A DNA stretch of 64,000 bases from Ischnura elegans (GCF_921293095.1 NC_060248.1:131390972-131454971); one strand, 5' to 3'; shown: positions 22,091 through 34,608, counted from the first letter of the stretch. Notes: generated by a model not told the origin, from the letters alone. Made by a program: numbers and translations.

Positions 22091-25000
22091 ATATGGGCAA
22101 TTCCATGCGTGACGGAATTACCTTTGGAGAGAATTGAGCAATAGGATATTTCGATAAAATTGTAAAATAATAAAATATTTAAACACTTCTCGCTGTGCAT
22201 AGTCAAAAGTCTTTTATGAAGATGATGATCATGCAGAGAAACGAAATTAATCATCAAATATCTTCTAAATTTGTCTAAAGTATGCCTGTGACGGAATTAC
22301 TCCCACGTCAACCTGCTAGGTGTAATGACTTCAAACATCTTCAAACTCTGTGAATCTAAGATGAATTTTTAAACTTTCTATATGGCTATGAATAATTTTT
22401 GAGGCATTGCTTATGATCGCACAGTTTGTCAAAACTAGAAATTATTAGTATGTATATAACAGTCAAAAACAAACACGTGACGGAATTACCGTGACGGAAT
22501 TACCTTGACGGAATTACTATGATGGAATTACCATGACGGAATAACCAATTGTTTAGACTTGTTTCAAACTCAAAGTAAAGGACCATTTAACTTCGAGCAA
22601 CTCTGAATTAACTGTCAATAATTATGAAAAGGTAAAACAAAAAATGTAACTTCTGTATAATCAAATAACAAGTAATAAAATAAAGCAATAGTTAAAGGTG
22701 AAAAATATTTTTATTCTTCTATACTAATTTTTATTTTACTGCCCATTCACTGCATTATGAAAAACGTAACTAGTGCGCTTTCCAACCATGTGAAGTTTAG
22801 GCTGATGATCAAGGTGAACGACGTCCATTTTGTCAGTCCAGCATCTGTCTTCTCTCTCCGGAAATATGTACACCATCCCCTTGCCGTCATTTCGGCGTAG
22901 GTTCAGTACCTCATAACAATTGGTATCTTCATTTGATACTGAAGCTATTTGTGCTACATACATAAGTTTTTTCTTCTTGCCACTATGGCTGGCCAATATA
23001 AAAGTTCCAACTGCCAAGGTCTTCATTGAAGTGTTATCACACCTTTTATATTTTTTTATGGATTTCTGATGGCTCAAATGAAATGTCGTGTAGTTTATTG
23101 CTTCGGTATAAGGTTTGAGTAAGACAGTATGCCTGTCTACTACTACAACATTATGGGTATTTCTGGTACCCAATATGCTAGATGACATACTTTCCCATCG
23201 TTCCTGATTTTCTTTTCTATTGGCCTGTAGTTCATTACTTGAAATATACTTGATTTTAATTTTCTCATTTTTTGCACAACAGTATTCAAACATTGTCTTG
23301 GCTGATGAAATCTTGGCTTTTCCCGATAATATGGCAAGTCTTGCTTGTCTTTTAATTTCACCTCCAATTCCATCCACTGCACCTTTACCATGACTACTAG
23401 CAAAGAAATTCCACTCAATTTCTTGTAGAGAAAACAATTCATGTAAAAAAGCAATGTTTTCGAATAAGTACCTCTGCTTGAAATGGCTTGCTGCCCTATC
23501 AGAAAAGAATCTCACTTTATTGATGTTTGGATGCATGGTACGTAATTCTTGAAGTAATGATCTCAAAAAACCATCTACCGCATATTTGTCATGAGTCAAT
23601 TCATCTGAAACGATTACAAACGACTGACAAGCATCCTGGGTCCACATACAAGCCGTGAAGAGAGTAACTTGCTGGTGGTTCCAATGAGCCGCTTGAATTT
23701 CATTTTGGTCGATTATGGTCAAGTTTTCTGCAAAATCAACTTAAATGACTGCATTCTCCTTGTCGCAATTTAACTTCGCATCCTTGAAGGCTGAACTTTG
23801 CTTTCTTTTGATGAATGTATGCCTTTTGAAAAAAATCAGTTGACTTTCGAGAACATTCACACAATCTTCAATTGTACCAATTGTAATCCTCATGGATATT
23901 TTTTTCATATCTGATTCCTCTTTTCTCCCATTGTTCCCACCTGATTTCAGTCTGGGGATTTTCAAACAAATCACAGAAGTTTCTTAACTTGACTGCACAT
24001 CCTTCACATTCACCTATCATGCAGAATTCTAACTCTTGGTCACATGAAATAGCATCCAATAAAGGTCTGAATTCAGTGGGTATAATGAGTTGTGCATCTC
24101 CTGACTTTGACAGGGCCTTCAACAAAATCCTTTAGATTTCCATGATACTTGCAAGTGCAAGTCGTGTGAGGTACATCCGTCAAACATTTTATGTAGGTAG
24201 GACGCAAGCTACAGAACTTCGAAAATCCACATTTGAGATCCGGATGTTGTTGTCTTGAATGATAGTATGCTTATTTCAATGTCATAAGCATATACCGTTT
24301 CTGATACTTTATTTTGCTGCCATCTGGCTGCCTTGAAATTACAAAATCTTTTTGTCCTGGACACATCCAACTGATTGAATCTTGCAAATAGAAGTTCTAA
24401 ATTATGTTTACAATATCACCTTTTGGGTCTTAGGTGGAGAGGGTTCATCATATTGTAAGTTAAGATAATGCAAAACTCTCTTAACTTTACGCGGACTCTT
24501 GGGGAGACATTTTTTGATTCTGCTTACAGCTTTTCCTGGACTTTTCCTACTTTTGTATGGAGATGTTAAAATGGAAGAGGTTTGGGCTTCATAACTTGGT
24601 TGGGTTGTGGATATTCTATTTGAGTCTCCTGGTTTCTCTGATGCACTGTCTCTCAGTTTTTGTTTGAAGCGGCGTTGAGCTAATCTATTTTTTTCTTTCT
24701 GATCTTTCATTTGCCTCTTATTCATCTGCTGCTTTATTCTACTTTTCCTCTCTCTTTCCTTTTTTTTCATTTTTTCATGTAATCCTGCTTCTTTTCTTCT
24801 CTTTCTACTATAACGCTGTCTTTCTGAAGGTGTTTTAGCCATATTTATGTATTACACTTCTACCTGGAAAGAATTAAGTGGATATGATAAATATTCTAAG
24901 GACAGTTTCTAGAGGTTAATTTCCATTTCTGTGATTCAATAAGGAAATTTAAACATTGATTCTTATTGTAGGGCCTACTCATGCACATTTACTATATGCG

Positions 25001-25300
25001 TTGCCTATTTTAAGCTATATTTTCACATGGTAGAGATAAGGAGACTATATTCAACCGCACTTAAAATATTTTTAACAGTTCACCTACAAAAAAATTATCC
25101 CTTTACCTAACATAACCTAATGATAAATTTAAATATATAACATGAAATATCAGCTTAGAGGTTGGAGATAAGGTAATTTATTCAACACAGCTATCTAAAA
25201 ATAATGCTAATTAAAAACAGACATCACCTAATTTTAGGTAATTCTGTCACAGTAATTCCGTCACTTCGCAGTAATTCCGTCACGCTGCCATATGGGCTAG
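22091..25300. mobile_element. Unassigned DNA element with GTGACGGAATTAC repeats
   Basis: The 15-mer GCGTGACGGAATTAC stands at the left end (22107-22121) and inverted at the right end (25271-25285). Further direct copies of GTGACGGAATTAC are at 22288-22300, and five diverging copies with an exact 14 bp period cover 22477-22545. Inverted copies follow at 25238-25250 and 25252-25264. An ATATGGGC-type motif flanks both ends. The interior codes on the minus strand for a transposase-like protein. Repeated binding-site-like motifs near both ends plus a central gene are the layout of a cut-and-paste transposon. A clear target duplication was not found, and a lone direct copy at 25426-25438 lies outside. 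Confidence 0.65.
22736..24842 (-). pseudogene. Transposase-like protein of unassigned family, degenerate
   Basis: The start MAKTPSERQRYSRKRRKE at 24842 opens a highly basic, helical N-terminus of 144 residues ending at 24408. Cys-rich pieces at about 24220-24130 (CGFSKFCSLRP, CTCKYHG) and 24125-23868 (CMIGECEGCAVKL) follow with frameshifts near 24126 and 23900. After an in-frame stop at 23741-23743 the frame is open for 328 codons to 22736. That part carries FFSDRAASHFK (D75, H80) and FFASSHGKGAVDGIGG (H111, D117, counted from 23722). These motifs recur, from memory, in many uncharacterised repeat-borne proteins of invertebrates, but I cannot name the superfamily. A DDE-type catalytic triad is a guess. 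Confidence 0.55.
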
Positions 25301-26640
25301 AATAAGCATTTTTGAGAGAAACTAAAATTAAAACCTTAGAGGGTGTCAGAACCTACCTTTCCAGGAGGAACATTATCCCTCTTTGATAATAAATAGTGAT
25401 AGAACAAAAACAATTTCAAGTTTTTGTGACGGAATTACCATTTATGTACCTGCACATACATACATATTTTAAGTCTTTATGCATTGCATATTTAAGGTGA
25501 TGTTTCTTTTAAAATGTTGCCAAAGCTATACAATATAAAAAAAAAGCTCAATAAAAAACAGCTCACTTTCTTTGTTGATATATATTTCTTTTTAAACAAT
25601 GATAAAATAGTTCATTACCAATCCGTGGCTGCCATCTTGAATTCAGCAATCAACAAATGAGTAACTAAGTTATTTTAACAAACTAAATACCGATTTCATA
25701 AAATTCAATCATTTAACTGTTGATATATCCAAATAAAATATCTTCCAACTAAATTTTAATTTGAGAGAAAAAGTTGACATTTTCATGGAAATGCCCATAT
25801 CCAATAGGGTAGTTTCCTTCATCAAAGAAAACAAAAGGCAATAATTCGTTACCCACCATTAGAGTATTCATAATATACAAATTATTCATGGTTAAATAAA
25901 AACACTGCAAAAATATAAGGTTGTGGAATAGTACTGTGTTTTTATTTAACCATGAATATCTCATCGTTCCACCAAGTAACGCCTAAATCTCTTGATTTTA
26001 TATACAAATTATTTCGTTTTAGAAATGCCGGTTTAGACGAATGGCAATGGTCCATTTTTATCCTCATTTGAAAAGGGCCAGATTGGCGCCCATGCGATGC
26101 CACTCCACGTGACATCACAGGGACCTAGTTTCTATAGGAGAAGATAGGAGTTATACAGCGTCTGAGGTTACCAATGCATGCATCAGGCGCAGAGCCCAGG
26201 GAAACATGTCTTAATAATCACTTATTAAAACTGGCTAAGGTCGGAAAGTTTTCCTCGTTTGATAAGGTATTAATAATCCTTATTTAAGCCAAGCGCTACC
26301 AGCCAGCAGGGTACTCAGCTACCCGCTAGCAGCCTGCGACGTATCAGCGCTAAGCCTCGCCTCAAGGTCACCTCACCGGGCGGGAGGGGGAACCAGAAAT
26401 ACGACGTACGGAGAGATTTCCCGGTATTCATACTTACGCGTTGCGTTTTCGCGCGCTTGAAAATTTTCGCCTTTCATTTAATCGTGAAAAATAGATATTG
26501 TCATTAAAAATCTAAAAGCGTGAAATACGTACTCCAGGAGTAATAATCTTTCGATTTAGACAGTAAAAAAATAATAGGAAACCACCCTATTGTAGTAATA
26601 TGGAATGCTTTTAATACTGGAAGGAAGGCTAGTTATAAAT
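25300..26640. other. No gene seen; AT-rich, then a GC-richer block
   Basis: A hairpin lies at 25883-25958. From about 26085 to 26470 base composition rises and CpG dinucleotides become frequent, which could be a repeat or a regulatory block. No coding domain is visible. The poly(A) side of the MADF-BESS gene borders it on the right. Confidence 0.45.
25883..25958. repeat. Perfect 23 bp hairpin
   Basis: Arms 25883-25905 and 25936-25958 are exact reverse complements (core CATGGTTAAATAAAAACAC), with a 30 nt loop. Confidence 0.85.
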
Positions 26641-26671
26641 AAATTTACGCATTTCTTTTTGGACAAATTCT

Positions 26672-26677
26672 TTTATT
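26672..26677 (-). terminator. Poly(A) signal of the MADF-BESS gene
   Basis: AATAAA on the minus strand, about 300 bases past the stop codon at 26979, is the first canonical signal seen downstream. Confidence 0.5.
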
Positions 26678-26978
26678 TACAATCCAAACGTTGAAAAAAT
26701 GACAAATGCCAACAAATAGGCAATATTCAAACAGGGCAGTCACATATAAAGAGGAAACATTCGTAAACGAACAGGTAGTAGGAGACAGAGAACAGCAAAG
26801 TGATTCATTTGGAAGGCGTAAGCCTTCAATGTCAATGGAAAGTAACCAAGAAGCAAGTTCACAAAAATCCGGCGAAGGAATCACCGCTGATTATGGACTG
26901 AAATCATAAGAAAGAGAACTTCATGGAACCACTAGCACATTGCAGAATTTGCCCTCGTAAAGAGAATGAAAAAAACGA

Positions 26979-29900
26979 TTATTTCAATGTAACACATGAA
27001 CCTCTTGTATTATTCTTGTAAGTTTTTGGGCTTAAAAATTTTGACAGTAGCGATGGCCGTGACGCAGATGTAGGTGGCAAAGTAATTATTCTGCGATTAG
27101 TGGTGGTGTGTATTCCACTAGAAATAGGTTGACATAAGATTCTCTGGGAGTCACCTGTTTTCGGGGATCTTTGTGGATGTGGGCCTAACATTTTAAGGGA
27201 TTTTTCGATCAGATCTTCGGAAGAAGAACTTTTTGTGTGCAGAGATGTTGGTGGGATGGACTTGCATGAAATGGCGATTTGAGTTGCTGTATATGGACGA
27301 GGAGAAGAAGAAGTGGATTGCACCGGGGAAAATCTCAATTTGTCGGGAGAGGAAGGTGTAGTGGGCATTTTGGTCTGTAGGCTGCCTTCAGCAATCTTTT
27401 TCTGGTCACATCTAGAACGGACAGCTTCGATTCTTTTTCTTCTTAGGGCCTGTTTTCTTTGGTGGATCATGTTGTTGATTTCCCACTCCAGGTCCTCTCT
27501 TTCATCTGGGGGGAACTCCTGCAGTTGTGCGGCGACATAGGCTCCAAAACTGTCTGCCCTTGCCAGCACAATGGGGGAGGGATGCTGGAGTATCTCTTCC
27601 TCTAATGGCAGTTCATCAGCTTTCCTCTTTTTAGACTCTCGAACGTCACCTGCATCAATGACTTCTTCGTCCAACTTGAGGTCTTTCTCCTCAGTTCTCC
27701 TACGCTGCAATTAGAAGTATTTTTGAAATGTGAACACTCAAAATAACATCCTTTTCAGTTCATAATTTTACCCTGGCATGTTTTTGAATAGATTACCAGC
27801 ACACACACGAAGAATGGATAGCAATAGATAGGAACTTTGAATAGGTGTTGCAGTATCGACGGCGAGCATGTAATGATAACTGCACCGCCCAAAGAGGGAT
27901 CAATTTTTTAAATTTCCACACAGAGCATTGTACCTATGGCTGAATGTGGAGTGCTGTTGGCCCTATGCTCTGTGTACAAATTACAAATTCATATACATAG
28001 GGATTGGGAGTAATGGAAGACTCTTCGGTTAGAAAAATAGCCTCCTCTATACATTTCTCAGAGCACCTGGCAACTAGCCACCGCCCGATCCACTACGTAA
28101 TAGGAATATTCCCGTGCCATACTTCAGCATTGGGGATGAGGCGTTCCAGCTGTGCGACACCATGATGAAGCCATGCCCCAGAATCCCTAATGTGCCAATG
28201 AAACGCTAAGGGCCGTACTCCAGAACCGTACTCAAGCCTTGTTCCCGAATCAAACTCAACTCGGTTGCCACGTCGGTATTACAAGACCTCACTCGAGTCC
28301 GAATTCGATTTCAGTCTTGAAATTCGAAGATGTCCGCTGCCGTCACCTCACGTTTTTGAAATGAAATATCTCTCGTAAAAAGACTTCCAGATTTGATATC
28401 ATACTCAAGTGAAGCTATTTTGTGATGATCAGAAATGATTTAGTGAAAAGACTATAGGTTAATATATTATTTTGTTGTTTTCACCATTTTAACTTGTTTG
28501 CTGTTTTTGTGAGTAGAGTCGAAGTTAGTTTCTAAATTGTAACTCTAATTCAAAATCTACTTGAGTCTAGAGATCTTAACTACTGATGTTGGGTGAGGTC
28601 TCAATATTGAGTCAGCTTTTGGAATGCGGCCCTAGATGTAAAACTACAGGCGCTGGAGGACACGTAGTGTGCGCAAAATCCTTTCGGGATTCTGTGTCAA
28701 GGATTTGGATTGTTTCATCGCCTTGAGAACGTGAATCTTAGCAACATTGTTGAAGTGAGCTTTTGCTTTGCACAACTTCCTACGCATTCAAAGGGCCATT
28801 GCCGAAGACCTCGTCCTTCGCCATCGGCAGTAAGCAGCCAGAGGAGTAAGAATCTCAGCAACGGTGCATAGAACTCCAGGGAGGAACTGGCTTCATATAT
28901 TTCATTGAAAACAAAGTTTATTTTTGAGTATACCGGGACTAGCCACGGTGATAACTTTACGGGAGTCACCCGCAATGCGCGAATTGTGCGAAAAATCCAC
29001 ATTAAAAAATCGTTCGCCTTGACCGGGATTCGAACCCGGACCCGGATTTCGGCCGAGTACTTTAGCCGAGTGCTTCGAATCCCAGTCAAGGCAATTGAAT
29101 TTTTCTCTGTGGATTTTTCGCAGAAAGTTTATTCTAATTAAAATTGTATGATGTGAAATCTAAAAAAAAAATTCACAATTTTATGTGCTATGGTGACAAA
29201 AAAATGATCTACCAGGGTCAAACGATTATGAGTTTAGTCATGTTGTATTTCTTATTTGGCTATCATTGATGATTAATTTTTTTAATTGAATTTTTTTTAA
29301 AGTGATATGAACTTTGAAGGTCACGTGACATTAGATGGTAAAACACCGGCCTGGCACTACATCCTAACGAAAGTTTAGAAGAAATTCCATCAATAAATGA
29401 GATGCATTTCCCGTGATTTTCCTGTGTTATATGATGCAGAAACAGTAAATAATGAATTTTAACGTAATGTGTCAGGTTCTGCAGTTTTACAGCTACTTCG
29501 CAAAATGTGAGTCGTGAATACAATCGACCTGATTGGACTTGCTCAAGAAGTTACGCGATGCAAAATGGAATGAAAGAATTCAATTGGCCAACAATTCAAC
29601 ATCTCGAAATGCTAGTCCACCTTGCCAAAATTAAGCACTGTGTGGGTGTGCCGGAAATAGGAGACTTTCATCGAAGGGACCCAGACCCTCAACCGGAATA
29701 GCCAAATCACTAATAAACGCGTGTACCCACACACTCTCTCGCATACAATCAACCTAAACAAGATCTCATGTGAGAGCTGGAGTGACCCAAACTAAAGCTT
29801 CTTGGCTTACTACCCGGGATTCTTCATAAGGCTGGAGAGACCTTGTGGAGGATGCCATGTTTTTGGAAGATGTATACACACGCACTCGATCAGCAGTCAC

Positions 29901-32900
29901 ACACACATTGACTCACCCACATACGGCTTCAACATTCCAGGAGAAAATAGCTGTAAAAAAGCGTGGTAAATATTCATAAGGGGAAGATAAACAAGTCGAA
30001 TACGTATTTCGGCAAACAAAGAGGCCCTCCTCCCGGATATAATCTTAATTAAATAAAAAGGGAATGAAGGTAAAAATGAAAGGGACGAATGAAAAAAGTG
30101 TGAGGGTGGAGTGTGCATAGACAATAAGTAATGAGGGCTCAGGGGAGCCCTGCGAGGGGGCCGGGACCCAGCAATCGTGCTAATTGGCCTGATCACCCCG
30201 GGAGGGGGAGGAAAGGAAGGAAAGAGACGCCGCCGCGTTAGAAGCCTCTGGGGTAGGGAAGGGATGGGACTGGGAAAAACACCTTTACGCAATAGAAGCG
30301 AAGGGGCCCACACACTAGCGAAACCAGGCATCAGCCATTACTGTGCCCGCGATTTTAGAGGATTATTCTATAAGGAAGAATAAACCAACGATCAAATCGC
30401 TAGAGTGTGCATAGACGTGAAGATCTAGAGAAGGTAGGAGGGACGGTATTGAACACTACCTATGTTAAGACCTCCCAGGAATCACTAAATAAAATCTGGA
30501 GTGCCGACCAATGGCGAAGTATATACAGGAAGTCATTGAAAAATCTCAGAGATTTTTATACCATGAAATATCCTTTACCGCAGACAAATCCTATGTTGTG
30601 TCCCGAAAGACAGAAAGCAACATAGAATAAACAATACAGATCTCCGACCCGAGTGGCTAGGCCAAAGTCTCGAAGAGTGGGTATAGGCACCAAAGAGTAG
30701 AAACTCAAGCGTTGGCTTTGGAAGATGTTTATTGAGCCCTGGCCGGAACCTAGCACGGCCTCCGGCTACTATAGAGATTGTTCCCCGAGTAGCAAAATTC
30801 TGGGGTATGTGTACGATTCTCTGGACCACGAGGCTGCAGTGGGAGGCGTGAGAAGGGTCATTTGCGAAGGCTTCCCACGGAAACAGTTTCCGAGGGAGAC
30901 TAACTGCAATATTCGGCCAGTGTGTAGGTGGCCCATTAAGCAAAAACCTCTTAGTTAACATTTAAATCCCAACACGGTTTGGGAGGACGTCTGCCAAAAT
31001 TATGACGCCTGACGAGTGGACCAGACCAACTATAAATGAGCAACTGGATCTTAAAATCTCCCCTTCACTCTAAGCGTGACCCTCGGACGCTCCCACGCCA
31101 GCCCCCGGGATCCATAAAGTACCATGACAGTTTCCACCCAGATACTACAGCTAGAAAAGGGGGTGGCATACATAACACCTATCGGTTATTGTGGATGGGT
31201 AGATGTAAGCTTCCGTAAACCGTTAAATAAATATTTTTTTAGCCATTGCTTTTCAATAGAAAATATGTCGTGACGTTAAATTGAAGGTTCGAAGATTACA
31301 GATACTTCCTGTGATAATGAATCTCTTAACCCCTCAAAGCTGTCATGCGTACTCAGTACGCGTTCTTTAAATTACCTGTGCCGCCGTCAAGCGTACCCAG
31401 TACTCTTCCTGAACTTCTGATTCTAATATTTTTTCTCCGTCAGGTTTTGTATTCTTAATTAAATTTTTTTTCTCTGCTTTTTGAAGAAATGTGGAAAAAA
31501 ATTTAAATCTTTGAAATCTGAAAATTTATTCATTGGTTTAGAGAACGAGATACATAAAACAAAATACCTGTACTTAATCAAATTGATTGAAAAATTATCA
31601 TATATTTTGTAGCGCTTTATATTATACAAGTTTTAAAAAATTTTCAACGATACTGACCGCATATAATGAAAGTTATAAATTGATGAATGACAGTATGCCA
31701 AAAAGTCGTGTTCATTTAAATCTTATCCGGCCGCTGGGATGGGATTTAATTAAATACCCGCAGCGCTTGAGAGGTTAAGTCATATTTGATAATGTAGAAA
31801 ATCGAGAGTTTTTTTTTAGTATTTTGCAGTGATCTTGTCGGAGTTCTTCTGGTTTCCCGGTAAAGGACCAGGAACTATTTTCTCTTCTGTCCTATGCCGT
31901 TAGCCTAAAAAAGCTTATTATAGTGGTAATCTGTGTATCGGATACTTTCAAATGTGGCTTTTGGAATCGGTGAAATTATTGAATTCGAGGAAATAGCGAT
32001 TTCTGTTCGCTCGCGTCGCTGGAATGGGTTGGGGAATGAAAAAGGACACTATTTCCTTGTTTTTCCAAAAACTGTCCCGAAAAATAGCTGGGTTGGGGCG
32101 TGGGGACTTGAAGTTTATAAAAGGATACCATTCGCCTCGCAATTTCAAAATGTTATCGTTAAAATCCTCGGCCACATTTACTATATTTTCTGAAACGTCT
32201 CCTACGTGATTATCGATTCGATCGTCAATTACCGTTAACATGGATGTCGATTTAGAAGAAAACATTTTGGGAAGATGAGGCAACAATGTCATTTTTTTTA
32301 GAAACACTGTTCCTCCACGCCCCAACCCAACTCATTCCGGTAACACACCGACACGTTATGCACATGTCTTGGTGAGAGTTAATTTCTTTTGTCCAAACAC
32401 TAAAAGCAAAAAACATTTCTCAAGAAGATAGTCAATTTTCCCTTTTGCTTACTAGCCCTAATTAACGTTGCAATATTTTCCTTGATAAGACCTCCTTGCT
32501 CGCCGCTGTGTGAACGTCTGTCAGAGTATCGCAGTGGTAAGGGAAACTCTCCGCTGGCTTCGCCATCTGGTGACCAAAAAATGTAGCGTTGTAATGGCTG
32601 CCAGCTCTTCTTCACCTCAACCACAGTAATCTTTGTCAAAGCGGTATTTGAAGAAGGTGGTGACCATTTTATTATAATGCAATCTCCTAGGTTGCTGTTA
32701 CAAGCAGCAGACATTTCTATCCTCTAGCTACGTGGTAAGGTTTTAAAAATAAGTGACTTTTGGACGGTATGCGGAAGCTTACCTCTTACAATCCTTTAAA
32801 AGCAGGTTTAGACCCGAGAATAGATAATGTAGAGGAAAAAACCTGGAGCAGAAAACTAATAAAAATGTACTGGGACATACTTCACTGGATGCTGACTTCC

Positions 32901-33249
32901 TGGCGACGATGACATCACTCAAAAAATCAAGATGATAGTACCAGGAAAGGGTTGGCCGGTACACATCGTCCGACCCCGATCCGGTTTTTTTGCTATTCTC
33001 CACCTTCTTCCTCTCTTGGAGGTAGGTGCCTCGGATGCTGGCTATTTTCCTCTTCGCCTCCTCGATGGTGAGGCCAAACTCTCGCGCCATATCCGCCAGT
33101 GCCTCGTTTCTCATGTTCACATTTGTGTAACTTGAAATTTTAGTATTCCACAAGCAATCGTGGAGCCTGTATCTCTCGATGAATTTGAATTTTTCTCCCT
33201 CTGTCATGGGCATTCTGACTATCTTTTTCGAATTCCCACCTTCCGCCAT
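26979..33249 (-). CDS. MADF-BESS domain protein, two coding exons
   Basis: Exon 1 (33249-32881) encodes MAEGGNSKKIVRMPM and a MADF domain (about residues 20-115: FIERYRLHDCLWN, ADMAREFGLTIEEAKRKIASIRGTYLQE, WYYHLDFL). It ends GAA before donor GTATGT. Exon 2 (27704-26979) starts after TTGCAG with the same phase 0 and carries the BESS motif at about residues 174-207 (ADSFGAYVAAQLQEFPPDERE). The Ser/Pro-rich tail ends at residue 364. MADF domains bind DNA in Myb/SANT fashion and BESS motifs mediate protein contacts, so a nuclear transcription regulator is likely. The start ATG has good context (AACATGGCG), and both exons are open. The 5.2 kb intron is full of short repeats. A Harbinger-associated origin cannot be excluded, as those elements also encode MADF proteins. 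Confidence 0.75.
28210..28632. mobile_element. Short inverted-repeat element, GGGCCGTACTCC ends
   Basis: The left end GGGCCGTACTCCAGAA and the right end (reverse complement GGGCCGCATTCCAAAA) form imperfect terminal repeats. The element is 423 bp, non-coding, and lies in the MADF-BESS intron. The ends resemble those of the larger element at 34947-37359, so a PIF/Harbinger-type MITE is likely. The flanking triplets TAA and TAG do not match exactly. Confidence 0.55.
28987..29122. repeat. Foldback built of two inverted tRNA-like 3' halves
   Basis: The outer arms TGCGAAAAATCCACA (28987-29001) and its exact complement (29108-29122) enclose inner arms GCCTTGACCGGGATTCGAA (29016-29034) and its complement with one mismatch (29074-29092). 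Each inner arm looks like a tRNA T-arm plus acceptor end; the minus-strand arm has a full B box GGTTCGAATCC. It may be two SINE ends joined head to head. Confidence 0.7.
29130..31320. other. Intronic region, no gene recognised
   Basis: Within the MADF-BESS intron. ORFs of up to 144 codons occur on both strands around 29.9-30.9 kb (GC-richer, C/T- or G-rich), but none shows a domain and they overlap each other. A repeat relic is likely. Confidence 0.4.
31326..31778. mobile_element. piggyBac-type MITE candidate
   Basis: TTAA stands at both ends (31326-31329 and 31775-31778). It is followed inward by CCCCTCAAAGC on the left and CCTCTCAAGCGC on the right (read from the other strand). About 450 bp, AT-rich and non-coding. 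TTAA duplications are the rule for piggyBac. Confidence 0.5.
31780..32880. other. Intronic sequence with two unassigned minus-strand ORFs
   Basis: Frames at 32325-31948 and 32714-32400 (minus) are open for 125 and 104 codons but show no domain, and they interrupt the MADF-BESS intron close to exon 1. They could be alternative exons or chance frames. Confidence 0.3.
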
Positions 33250-33537
33250 GTTGCAAAATTAATTATGCCGCTTGCGATATGTCCATAACCGTCGATTCGT
33301 TCGGCGTTCGAAGTTGGACTGTTTTCAACTCCGCTAACAGTTCCAATCAATCCGTGCACACTTCGTGGTGTTTTTAATTCACTGTCCACACGCACAACTC
33401 GAGCCAAACAGTAGATTGATATAAAAGTTAACTACGACTTGATAACTCCGCTTTAAAAAGGCTTTAATCCTGTTTTAAACATCACAGTAGACTGCGAGAC
33501 TGCTATGGCAGTAATTCGCTATCTCGCCACTAGGTGT

Positions 33538-34480
33538 TAGTGATGGGTCGATCATGAACGATTCGATCAAAAAGATTGAATCACTAGGTGAATCAAATGA
33601 CTCATGATTCATTTCGTTAAACAAGTCGATCATCAATCATCAATCACTCCGACTTCCGGTTTCATATCAATCATCTCGGTTTCCGGTTTGATTCAAAATT
33701 TGGAACGACCGATGCTTAATCTCTTTTCGTCAGGGCAGAAATGGTTGTGATAAAATTAAATACTATGTTATGAAGAACTGAATACTTGTGTAATCTTTTT
33801 CTTAAATGTTTTCCAGCAGTTATCAGTATTAATAACACCAATACACGTAAAAGGAAAATATTAAGATGACTCCTGTAGGAGAACGTTAAGAAGTAGAAAT
33901 TAAAGCTGGTTATATTTTATTGTGCCGTTCATAAAATTATCCTGCAGATCAGATTCATGCATAGTGTGTGGTGTATTTTGTGTTATATTTTGATCAACTA
34001 TAGTTAGAAATTATTTAATTAGTGTTAAGAAACTGTGGCAGTTTCGCCTTCCCAAATATTTTCATGACACTGCTTCCTTCATTTTTGCAATCTAATTTAC
34101 TCATCTAGGAATTCACAATTAAAATAGTATATGAAATGATAATATGGATAGCAATCAGCGTTACCAATGCTCTTCGCAGATGAGGCAGTATTTATTCGAT
34201 TATTCAAAGTGATTTATTACATCCATTGATTGAGTCTTTTCGATCTTGATTCCTTTTGAGTCTTTTCGATCATGATTCCTTTTGAGTCTTTTCAATCATG
34301 ACTCCTTTGAGTCTTTTCGATCATAGTGATTGAATCTTGATTTGAGTCTTTTCGATCATAGTGATTGAATCTTGATTTGAGTCTTTTCGATCATAGTGAT
34401 TGAATCAATTGATTGAATCACTTATGTGACTCGAGTCAAAATGATTGAATCACTAAAATGATCGACTTTGCCCATCACTA
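33538..34480. mobile_element. Non-autonomous hAT element with internal minisatellite
   Basis: An exact 8 bp duplication CTAGGTGT flanks the element (33530-33537 and 34481-34488). The ends are TAGTGATGGG on the left and its complement on the right, as in many hAT elements. The 943 bp interior has no transposase. From about 34225 to 34400 it holds tandem units built on GAGTCTTTTCGATCAT and AGTGATTGAATC, which echo the terminal sequence. The insertion is upstream of the MADF-BESS start codon. Confidence 0.85.
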
Positions 34481-34608
34481 CTAGGTGTACACTACCTGAC
34501 ACTACCACACCACAGAACAGTCCCAAGCACGGGTATGATAATTAGGATGTGCGAGTTCTCGCCGCTGGGTGGCACCAAAAGTCTCCGTGCAAATTTGCAG
34601 CATCTTCG

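Noticed and set aside
22477-22545. CRISPR-like array
   Set aside because: The 14 bp units are contiguous with no spacers and belong to a transposon end in a eukaryotic genome.
29897-30331. 144-codon Pro/Leu-rich minus ORF
   Set aside because: Composition follows a C/T-rich tract and a plus-strand ORF overlaps it; no domain.
32400-32714. Extra exon of the MADF-BESS gene
   Set aside because: Exon 1 and exon 2 already join in phase and this frame has no domain.
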